Assembly: GCA_036435485.1 (NCBI GenBank) | Contig: CM071599.1 | Coordinates: 3,498,803 to 3,562,802 of the forward strand | From: Saposhnikovia divaricata | Taxonomy: Eukaryota; Streptophyta; Magnoliopsida; Apiales; Apiaceae | DNA: 64,000 bases | Direction of reading: 5' to 3' | Shown: positions 11,515 to 19,909 of the stretch, one piece after another | Numbering within the stretch: the first letter of the stretch is position 1 | Layout of the letters: the number at the start of each line of letters is the position of its first letter | The notes under the pieces: model-generated | The model's database searches: none | What the model saw: only the letters and a program-made list of their open reading frames with translations | Told to the model about the DNA's origin: nothing | Translations under genes and position numbers: made by a program

Positions 11515-11583
11515 CCCGCCATGTTTCATGGCGGACGCCCGCAATGTTTCATGGCGGGCGTCCGCCATGAAACATTGCGGGCG
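11515..11583. repeat. 23-bp palindromic unit, site III (3 copies)
   Basis: Units at 11515-11537 and 11538-11560 (TTT centres) and 11561-11583 (AAA centre), head to tail with exact 23-bp spacing. The array lies about 155-225 bp upstream of the transposase start codon, in its probable promoter or leader. A decayed unit (ACATTGCGAACG) follows at about 11610, within a second copy of the AGGAATATTTTTATTATTT flank. Confidence 0.9.
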
Positions 11584-11690
11584 TCAGGAATATTTTTATT
11601 ATTTGTTTACATTGCGAACGTCAGGAATATTTTTATTATTTATTTTTATTTTAAATAGAGATTTTACTTTTCTTATGATAACTATTATTT

Positions 11691-12540
11691 CACTATTTTC
11701 CTATTTTCTTGATTTTTCAATAATTTTTAACTAGTTTGTGAAATATATTATAAAATTAATTAAAAACGAAGAAAAGATTAAATTCGATTTTTAAAAATTC
11801 ATACACACTCAATTAGTGATAGTCACTAATTTTGGGATGAATGTCTACTCAATATCACGATTTTCCTATTTTTTTGATTTTTCAATAATTCTTAACTAGT
11901 TTGTGGAATATATGATAAAATTAATTAAAAATGAAACAAATATTAAATTTGAATTAAAAAACTCATACACACTAAATTAGTGGTAGTCACTAATTTTGGG
12001 ATGAATGTCTACTCAATATCACTATTTTCCTATTTTTTTGATTTTTCAATAATTCTTAACTAGTTTGTGGAATATATGATAAAATTAATTAAAAATGTAA
12101 AAAATATTAAATTTGAATTAAAAAACTCATACACACTAAATTAGTGGTATTCACTAATTTTGGAATGAATGTTAACTCAATATCAATATTTTACTAATTG
12201 TTTGATTTTTCAATAATTCTTAACTAGTTTGTGGAATATATGATAAAATTAATTAAAAATGAAACAAATATTAAATTTGAATTAAAAAACTCATACACAC
12301 TAAATTAGTGGTATTCACTAATTTTGGAATGAATATTAACTCAATATCAATATTTTACTAATTTTTTGATTTTTCAATAATTCTTAACTAGTTTGTGGAA
12401 TATATGATAAAATTAATTAAAAATGAAAAAAATATTAAATTTGAATTAAAAAACACATACACACTAAATTAGTGGTATTCACTAATTTTGGAATTAATGT
12501 TAACTCAATATCAATATTTTACTAATTTTAATTTTATTTT
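11691..12540. repeat. 164-bp tandem repeat, right array
   Basis: The word CACTAATTTT starts at 11824, 11988, 12152, 12316 and 12480, spaced exactly 164 bp. A partial unit precedes it from about 11691. The unit is nearly all A/T and contains GATTTTTCAATAATTCTTAACT and TCATACACACTAAATTAGTGG, in the same orientation as 769-990. No coding content. Confidence 0.93.
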
Positions 12541-12552
12541 TATAAAAATACG

Positions 12553-12643
12553 TCCGCCATGTTTCATGGCGAACGCCCGCCATGTTTCATTGCGGACGTC
12601 CGCAATGAAACATGGCGGGCGCCCGCCATGTTTCATTGCGGCC
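12553..12643. repeat. 23-bp palindromic unit, site IV (4 copies)
   Basis: Units at 12553-12575, 12576-12598, 12599-12621 and 12622-12643 (the last one base short). Centres are TTT, TTT, AAA, TTT. The array abuts the end of the 164-bp repeat array. Confidence 0.9.
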
Positions 12644-14043
12644 ATCCAGATCAGGGGGATATCCCCGGGGGCTGTGGAACGTGCCCCTATATATATAGTT
12701 TCTGAACTAATTAGAAACTGGGAACTAAATATCTCCAAGTGGAAGCAATCACATGAGCTTAAAATACATCAATGCAAGATAACAAGTTAAAAAATGCAAA
12801 TATAGTGGGATTTTGAAATGGGCAAACATGGTGCTTTAAACAATGTTGGATGTGAGGTTCTTACAAGTGAGGATGATTAAAAATGAAAATAGGACTCAAA
12901 ATATTCCTGTATGGCATTAAAAGTTTAGCATATAAAAACTGCTGAAATAGTTACAAGTAATATGTTCCATGTTAACAAGTAATAACCTAGAAATTATGCA
13001 AGCAATAAACATATATACCTTCACCCTTTCAAGTAAATCCTTAGCATCAGGGTCATTTTCAGAATGATCACGCACAGGCTGCAACAAAAGAGAGTGAACA
13101 TTAATGTAACTTAGCAAACAGAAGAACGCATGCATTACCACATTGTCTCAAATTGCATTGCCAAAATAACAAATTTAAGAAGCGGAGAAGTTACCCACAA
13201 ACCCAAAAACTAAATTTATATGAACCTAAACTACATACATATGTAACTTAGCACAGGCTGCAACAAAAGAGAGTGAACATTACCACATGCATTACCACTG
13301 CTTGAACCCGAAAAAACCCGATCCGATCCGAAACCCGACGGATTTGGATTTGGATATTGAGTTTTGGATCCGAAACCCGATACGATCCGAAACCCGAAAC
13401 CCGAAAATATTTGGATTTGGATTTGGATTTTGCAAAACCCGAGCCGAACCCGACCCGTTCCCATCAGCCCCCTTTTCTTTTTATTTTCTGACGCACCACT
13501 ACCCGAAAGAATCCTACCTTCTATATATATCATAGCCCTTATTAATAATTAATATTATTCTATTTTTATTGATTTATATTAGTAATAAAATAGAATATTG
13601 TTTTCATATTCATTTTAGAAATTATTAATTTGATTCGTTATTGTATATACATATAGCCTATTAAGCCATGTTTGTTTTGTGAGATTAAATATGGGCTTTT
13701 ATATTTTCCAATCTCATGTTTGTTTTGTAAAAAATTATTGTAAAAACTTATTTGAGTTCAAGAATTATTTTCTTTTAAATTTTTCCTAAGTACGATACTG
13801 GGAGCTTTAGAATCGTTCGGATCCTATTTTTCTAAAGCTCCTCAATTTTAAATAATTAAAATTAAACTTCCTTCTTTAAGCCCTATTTTTTAGAAAACAA
13901 ATCAAAACTTCTTTTTTTAAGATTAGCATTAACATCTTCGAAATAAAAAAAGGTTTTCGAATTTGTAGGGAAGAAGAAGTTAAAAATTATATATTCAAAA
14001 TAGAAAAAAAAATTATATCTATCTATCTATCTTCTATCTATTA
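12644..14043. other. gene-free region with a small exon-like remnant and a CCCGA/GGATTTGG low-complexity patch
   Basis: On the reverse strand at 13020-13080 an exon-like piece (VRDHSENDPDAKDLLERVK, with splice-like edges) is present; I do not recognise the gene. Part of its edge (GCACAGGCTGCAACAAAAGA) is repeated at about 13251. At 13305-13465 a patch of AACCCGA and GGATTTGGAT repeats resembles internal parts of small plant hAT-like elements. The rest (13550-14043) is AT-rich with nothing I can name. Confidence 0.5.
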
Positions 14044-14287
14044 TCTATACTAATTAATACTTATCCAAATTTTTGGTCTGGTCGTAGTACTACCAAAAAA
14101 GCATATGATCCGTTGGATTAAAAAGTTGGATTAAAAGTCATCCGTTGGATTATAAAACTTAAAAAATTGTCAATTTCTTCTTTTTCTGTTTCTATGTAAA
14201 TTTAATTTAGAAAAAAAACCATCATTAATTTAAAGTTTGTTAATTTCATGTGGGCTGTAAACGTCCAAATCAAATTTAATGCAAACT

Positions 14288-14335
<48 letters not shown>

Positions 14336-14439
14336 ACAATAATTTGATATGTAAATTAATAACTTATATAAATAATAATAATAATAAAATAATTGTAGAT
14401 TTTAAAAAAGAACCGTGCATAGCACGGACTATAAGCTAG
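14044..14439 (+). mobile_element. non-autonomous Helitron, 396 bp
   Basis: The 5' end begins TCTATACTAATTAATACTT after an A. The 3' end is CTAG followed by T, so insertion is between A and T as Helitrons do. A 6-bp-stem hairpin, CCGTGC ATA GCACGG (14413-14427), stands 8 bases before the CTAG end. There is no target duplication and no coding capacity. An (AT)n microsatellite of about 42 bp (14290-14332) lies inside. Confidence 0.82.
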
Positions 14440-14845
14440 TATATAATAACCAAACTAGGGGATAATTGGTAGTTTGGTTGTTTGGTTTAATCAACCATAA
14501 AAGAACAGTGATCGTTGGATATTTAGCAAATAGATCATAACCGTTAAATCTAATATTAAGGAATATTCTATATTTAAATTTCTTTTCTAAATATTCAAGG
14601 TTCGAATCCCGTCAACAACAAATTTACATTAAAATTTTATATTATTAGTTTTAAACAAAACATGTCATTTATTAAATAACTATTATTATTACTAATAAAT
14701 TTACTAATTAATATTACAAAATTAAATTATATCCATAATAAATTATTTTATTCTATTTGTTCAATCATATAATTTTAAAAATATAAAAAATTAAGTTATT
14801 GAATAAAGAAAATTAAAAAAAAAAACCGTGCTAGTTATAAGCTAG
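14440..14845 (+). mobile_element. Helitron-like remnant with damaged 3' hairpin
   Basis: The end AACCGTGC ... TTATAAGCTAG (14824-14845) matches the 3' terminus of the preceding Helitron, but one arm of the hairpin is missing. No clear 5' TC end was found. The interior holds a tRNA-like B-box word, GGTTCGAATCCCGTC (about 14599), without a matching A box. Confidence 0.5.
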
Positions 14846-14964
14846 TAACTTTAAATCAGGTTTTAGGCCTTTCCCTTTCTTATGTTAGTTGTTTTGGGCA
14901 CCCATTAGCTGGGCCTGGGATCGATATCAGCCCAACGGTCTTTGCATGTAATAGTAGTGGCTAA

Positions 14965-15635
14965 GGGACCATTTGATAAATCTGGATCGTATTTTTCTGA
15001 ATGATTAAAATTCTGAACGAGTTCATTTTCTGGATGAGTCAATTTTCTGAATTGTTCATATAAATAAAAAATCATTTAAAAAATCTGAATCATAGTTTAA
15101 TTTTAATTTTTAAAAACTTTGACAAATTTGAAGTATGCATAATATATATTCATTCATATAATAAAAAAGAAATATGAATACAAAAAGTGTTATGTACATA
15201 ATAATATACAATATAAAATTTTACATGATTCATATTCCAATATCAATTTTATAACCTTGTGAAACATGTAAGGATAATATCAATTTTATATCTTTTTGGT
15301 AAATGAAAAACCAAATTACTGCTATATAAATTAAAAGTTTATAATATAATTAGATTGATTCCAATATAAAAATCATTTTAAAAAAATATTATAAAACAAA
15401 TAACAGGAAAGAAATAGTTTGTATTAGAGTTTGTAGTCGTTCAATTACATTTCATGACTGGTTCAGCCAATTTTCTTTGTCCCATTCGTCCAGTTAAAAC
15501 TCATGCTTGGTCTAGAAACTTTTGCTTCGTCCAGAAATCAGAAAATAGCAAACAAATGATCTTAAGCATATCTTAACCATATCATTCCTCTCATTCAGTT
15601 AAATTGCTTTCATTCCGTCATTATCAAATGACCCC
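14965..15635. mobile_element. Harbinger/Tourist-type MITE, 671 bp, TAA target duplication
   Basis: The terminal inverted repeats are GGGACCATTTGATAA on the left and the complement of GGGGTCATTTGATAA on the right. TAA stands on both sides (14962-14964 and 15636-15638), the 3-bp duplication typical of PIF/Harbinger. The interior is AT-rich without an ORF, so it would need a transposase from elsewhere. The PIF/Harbinger element at 23988 has different termini and is probably not its source. Confidence 0.82.
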
Positions 15636-15638
15636 TAA

Positions 15639-16195
15639 CTGATAACATCTCTAGATAATATAATTTTTTAAAATCATTAAAAATAATAATTATTTTTTGA
15701 TCAATTTAAATTAATTTTTTGCTTCGCTCGGGTTATTATCCAGTAACTAATAAAAAATAATATTTATATTAGCCGTCGCCATGTCTTAGATTTTAAGATT
15801 ATCTTAGAATTACTTTCAAAAAAAAAAGATTATCTTAGAATTTAAGTGCTGTGCTTTGTCCTAAGTGATGTCCATGATAATTCAACAATGGCTGTAGTGG
15901 ATATTAAAGTGGTCACATTATGTTGCTCCCATTAACTTATCCCAGGATATTAATTCTTTACAGATTTAGACGGACTAGGAGGGTTGACCTAAGCTCAAAT
16001 GCAAAATAATTTCAGTTTACATATCACAAATTATATTTTGTGTTAATTATATTATAAGTTCGGGTTCTCTCGTAAATTTTAAATTTATTTTCAACGATTG
16101 ACATAGTCATACAGTGAATTTCGTAGATTCGTAGGAATTTTTAATTTTGATGTAAAATTTAAGGGAAATTGAAAGCAATAATTATAGCCTGGTTG
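15639..16195. other. AT-rich intergenic stretch
   Basis: No ORF, transposon end or RNA gene is recognisable. It contains TTTTTGCTTCGCTCGGGTTATTATCC (split of longer AT-rich DNA near 15717-15742), which looks like part of an old repeat. Confidence 0.4.
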
Positions 16196-16203
16196 GTTGG
16201 GGG

Positions 16204-16943
16204 TATACATGGCCAAACCGGAACCGGGACCGGAAAACCGGAACGGACCGGACCGGGTCAAAACCGATCAAAACCGGCCCGAACCGGAACCGGCCCTAAA
16301 CCGCCGGTTTATTTATTTTAAAGGTTCAGGTTCAGGTTTGTGTGTATTGAAACCGGTGAACCGGCGGTTCGAACCGGCGGTTCGAACCGGTGGTTAACCG
16401 TTAGTAATGACTGGCTATGTATTAATGTAGTATAGATTATAAAAATTATTGTAATAAATTTATTGTTTGTTGTATTCTTGTAAAACATTTAAAATTTATT
16501 GTAATATATTTACTAATGTTTTAATAAAAATAATTATTGTAATAAATTTTATTGTTTGTTGTACGTGAAAGTACCACTTAATAAAAGTGAAACTATTATA
16601 TCCTTGAACTTTTAAAACGGTTTGCATCTTACAAATTTTAGAAAAATTACTTAGCATTACAATACTTCTAAATTATAATTCATTCCATCCAAATTCAGAA
16701 AAACTTATCGTATTTCGAAAAAAAAAATGTATCAAGTATAATGTATATATAAGGTTCAAACCGGAACCGGAATCGGGTCTTGAACCGGGTCAAAACCGGG
16801 TCAAACCCTGAACCTGAACCGTCTGAACCGGAATCGGCGGTTTATATCCTGTTAAGGTTTAGGTTCCGGTTCAAGATTTTTACAAACCGGAACCGGCGGT
16901 TCACGAACCGGAACCGGCGGTTCACGAACCGTGGCCATGTATA
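16204..16943. mobile_element. hAT-like non-autonomous element with CCGGAA-rich ends, 740 bp
   Basis: The 8-bp word GTTGGGGG flanks both ends (16196-16203 and 16944-16951), the target-duplication length of hAT elements. Terminal inverted repeats start TATACATGGCCA. Both ends continue into dense AACCGG and GGTTC repeats (16215-16395 and 16750-16935) that are inverted relative to each other, leaving an AT-rich centre. No transposase is encoded. The ORF running through the left end (16197-16397) is an artefact of the repeat. Confidence 0.82.
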
Positions 16944-17021
16944 GTTGGGGGTTGCACTTCCATAAATTTTGTTTAGGTAAACTGACAGTAACTGTTATCT
17001 GATTTCATTCATTTCCTTGCC

Positions 17022-17028
17022 TATTTAT
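17022..17028 (+). promoter_or_regulatory. TATA-like box of the lipid transfer protein gene
   Basis: TATTTAT lies about 80 bp upstream of the start codon, followed by a CA-rich leader ((CA)n at 17057-17073). The spacing fits a plant core promoter with a short 5' UTR. Confidence 0.5.
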
Positions 17029-17102
17029 TCCAACACTCTCACTCTGCTTCATTCCACACACACACACACACACATTGTTCTTGACTTTCTATACATTTGA
17101 AG

Positions 17103-17393
17103 ATGGTGAAGCTGCTAAATGGTTATTACATATCTGCACTTTTGGTGTTATTTTTAGTTTCAGAAATGCATGTAACAGAGGCAGTAACATGTAGTCCTGT
17201 GGCACTATCTTCATGCCTACCTGCAATTCAGAATTCTTCGCAATCACCGACATCGACTTGTTGCAATAATCTGAGAGATCAGAAGCCATGTCTTTGTGGG
17301 TATTTGAGGAATCCATTCCTCAGGGGATATGTTAATTCTCCAGGTTCCAAAAGAGTTGCTTCTGTTTGTAATGTCCCAACTCCAAGCTGTTGA
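17103..17393 (+). CDS. non-specific lipid transfer protein, type 2
   Basis: An intronless 96-residue ORF. The start is the ATG at 17103 (MVKLLNGYYISALLVLF). Residues 1-27 form a signal peptide with a hydrophobic core, with cleavage likely after TEA. The mature part has the eight-cysteine pattern C-x7-C-x14-CC-x8-CxC-x23-C-x6-C, which fits type-2 nsLTPs (four disulfides around a hydrophobic cavity). It should be secreted to the apoplast and bind or move acyl lipids for cuticle, suberin or defence roles; which one cannot be read here. A TATA-like box lies upstream and AATAAA lies at 17489. There is no glycosylphosphatidylinositol tail, and the gene looks complete. Confidence 0.93.
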   Translation: MVKLLNGYYISALLVLFLVSEMHVTEAVTCSPVALSSCLPAIQNSSQSPTSTCCNNLRDQKPCLCGYLRNPFLRGYVNSPGSKRVASVCNVPTPSC

Positions 17394-17488
17394 TCATTGT
17401 CATTTTATGTAAAATATCTACAAGTACAACACCTACTGCAGCTTCACTTTTCTCTACTAAAGTGAACTCACTATGTATATGTAAGAGA

Positions 17489-17494
17489 AATAAA
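17489..17494 (+). terminator. polyadenylation signal of the lipid transfer protein gene
   Basis: AATAAA lies 96 bp after the stop codon, followed by T-rich sequence. Plant poly(A) signals are degenerate, so this is a likely rather than certain site. Confidence 0.45.
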
Positions 17495-17793
17495 TTCAGT
17501 CTTTGTTTTGAATACATGAGAGTATCTAATATTGTTGTAACTACTTCATATTGTAATATATGTCCTGGGAAAGAACATTTTGAATCTTTGAATCTGTTTT
17601 CGGAGGAAATTGTATAAGGCCAAAAAGTTTGGAGCCATCCAAGTATATTGCAATGCAATTCAACATCATAGCAGTAGTTTAAGGATTACAAGGTCGAAAG
17701 CGGATTTGAGAAATAATAAGAAAATTAACGGCACCTAGTTCCAAAAGATTGTGGCCTAATCTTACTCTGCACTTTATCAACCCTAAAAGTGTA

Positions 17794-17877
17794 ACGTGGA
17801 GACCTAAGTGGCCTCTTCAATCCTCTCCTTTTTTTCTTGTTCAAGCCCATGCACTCTTCTGATTCTATATATATATT
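17794..17877 (+). promoter_or_regulatory. ELIP promoter elements: ACGTGG motif and TATA box
   Basis: ACGTGG (17794-17799), a G-box/ABRE-like core bound by bZIP factors, and CTATATATATATT (17865-17877) lie 199 and about 120 bp before the ELIP start codon. ELIP genes are induced by high light, often through HY5-type bZIP factors, so the ACGT motif is a reasonable light-response candidate. Confidence 0.5.
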
Positions 17878-17992
17878 CATCTTCCCAAGAGAATTAAAAC
17901 ATCCCACTCAGCTATTACAAAGCAAGTTCTTGAGCCTGTAATCGAAACTCGAACCAGCTCATCTTACAGATAGATTATGCATCATTTATACA

Positions 17993-18810
17993 ATGGCCAC
18001 ATCAACAGTCATGCAATCTATCTTAGCATCTCCAGCAACACCTTCCATTACCGGAAAAAGGCTAAACATTGCTCCCACCAACTATGCCTTTGCTCCATCA
18101 CTGTCTAGGAGTGCCTATAGCCTACGATTGAGGTGCATGACAAAGGTAATGCATCTGTTCAATTAACACATGATATGTTATTAGAAAAAGAAAAGAGTGT
18201 TAGTACTTCGTACATGTCACTGCACTAGCTAGTGCTTTGTTAAATTTGTTTGTTTTTACTATATAGGATGATCAATCGGAGGAATCAATCCCAGTAACGA
18301 GTACAATTCCTGAACCAACATCATCCAAGACTTCGACACCCAAGGTAATCATTAAGATATATACGAATATGTGACATATTGGTCTTGGTTTCGATATAAT
18401 AAACAGAAATGAGTATGAGAATTCTGCTTAAATTATTTAAGAGGGTACAAACTTGTATGTTACAGGCTAGCACAAGTTTTTTTGATGTACTAGCATTCAG
18501 TGGACCTGCACCAGAAAGAATCAACGGTAGACTTGCAATGATCGGATTCGTTGCAGCTATGGCAGTGGAAGTGTCCAATGGTGAGGACGTGTTTTCGCAG
18601 ATATCTAACGGTGGTGTCCCCTGGTTCTTGGGGACAAGTGTATTGCTAACACTGGCATCTTTAGTACCTCTGTTAAAAGGAGTAAGTGTTCAATCAAAAT
18701 CAGGAGGTTTAATGACTTCTGACGCTGAGATGTGGAATGGTAGATTTGCCATGTTAGGTCTGGTAGCATTGGCCCTTACCGAGTACCTAAAGGGCAGTGC
18801 TCTTGTTTAA
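17993..18810 (+). CDS. ELIP: early light-induced protein (ELIP), chloroplast
   Basis: Three phase-0 exons: 17993-18145, 18267-18344 and 18466-18810; 191 residues, the usual ELIP length. Residues 1 to about 48 are a Ser/Thr-rich, acid-poor chloroplast transit peptide ending near LRLRCM. A short acidic/Pro/Ser linker follows. The last exon holds the chlorophyll a/b-binding fold: first helix with ERINGRLAMIGF, a middle hydrophobic helix (WFLGTSVLLTLASLVPLL), and third helix with EMWNGRFAMLGLVALALTE. The E-x-x-N/H-x-R motifs are the pigment ligands. ELIPs sit in the thylakoid membrane and bind free chlorophyll and carotenoids under light stress, limiting photooxidation. Introns have GT-AG ends, and the gene looks intact and single-copy here. 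Confidence 0.95.
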
Positions 18811-19909
18811 ATTGATCAAGAAAACATGTATGGTTTTTTTTTTTTTTTTGAAAATAAAACTCACATTCAACTCAAAACTTACCATCTGTTTAGTTTATGG
18901 TTGCAATTTTCATTTTAAAAATCGCGTTTACAGAAATATCGAATCACTTTCATCCCTACTGGACATAGTAAGGTCCGGGATCATTATCACCATTGAAGTA
19001 GAAGGTCAAGGGTCCCTCTTAAAACTGCAGAAAAGTGGAACTCCATTCCACAAGTGAAGCGAATTTAAGGGCAAAAAAATTGAACTCCTTGCGAGTGCAG
19101 AAGAAACTCTGTTGTTTGCTGACCACATTTTTCTTTCAGCGTGTTTGTTTAGCTTTTGCGAAAAACAAAAAAAAAACTACTTGCAAGGCAGAGTCAACAT
19201 GTTTTTAAGAACATGCACGCTACCGGTTCTAGAGACTGAAAAAACTACCAAGTTGGGTTCTATACTAGTTTGAATAGCATAAAAACTTGGCCATATACAT
19301 CAAAATGTCATATATACAGAGGATCCTCAGGGGCAATTTTCCAAAGACCCCTGTGACAGCAATTGGGTGCCAGACATGTGACAGCAAAAACTCCCCAAAC
19401 AAAAATATCAAGGATAAAAATTTGTTTAGGATGTTATAGCTCTGAACATCAATCGTTGAAAACAAAGTGGAAACAATATATTTAAAAGGGTAAAAAATGG
19501 ATCTACATATGGAGTTTTGTCTCCCCATTCAAAAAAATAAAATTTAGGTACAGCAGTATAGCCAAGTAGCCAACAGAAGAAACTAAAAAAGCAAAGGAAA
19601 ACCAGCACAATTTTGCGAAAGGTATTAATGATTGCCCAAAAATTAAGGCACTAGAATGGAACATCCAGCAGGGTACGTTAATGCATTACTTACATGCAAA
19701 AGAACATTCCTGTTTGAGGAGCCAAAATAGTTTTGACAGTACTTCCACCTTTTAGAAAGGGCCGCAGGTGTTCTAATATCATTGTGTACTTTTAAGGGTG
19801 AACTTATATATAGTAGAAAGAACTCATTTGCTACATTCTCTTCATACACACTGTAGCGTGCTGAGTACATAGTATTATGCACTTTCTTTCATCTGCTAAT
19901 GGAATGATT
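18811..19909. other. intergenic region between the ELIP and RIN4 3' ends
   Basis: The two genes converge here. A T-run of about 17 bases lies at 18834-18850. The remainder has no ORF with recognisable content and probably holds both 3' UTRs. Confidence 0.45.

Larger units (their letters stand above)
1011..11690. mobile_element. MULE-like composite block (PMD gene plus FAR1/MULE transposase)
   Basis: The block lies between two parts of one 164-bp tandem array and holds a forward PMD gene, a reverse MULE transposase with a FAR1 domain, and an antisense piece of a host WDR5 gene. PMD and Ulp1-like genes carried by MULEs are known in plants. GC-rich palindromic units sit near both ends (1201 and 11515-11583) and between the convergent 3' ends. 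I could not define long terminal inverted repeats or a 9-11 bp target duplication, so the borders are only where the flanking array stops and resumes. It may be one autonomous element or a composite of several. Confidence 0.6.

Noticed and set aside
8555..12643. Regularly spaced palindromes considered as a CRISPR-like array
   Set aside because: Units abut without spacers, the host is a plant, and no cas genes are present. They are tandem palindromic repeats.
14590..14615. tRNA-like B box (GGTTCGAATCCCGTC)
   Set aside because: No A box, acceptor stem or cloverleaf can be built around it; it lies inside a Helitron-like remnant and is at most a decayed tRNA-derived piece.
16197..16397. 66-codon forward ORF
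   Set aside because: It is the translation of the CCGG/GGTTC repeats at the end of a hAT-like element, with no protein-like composition.
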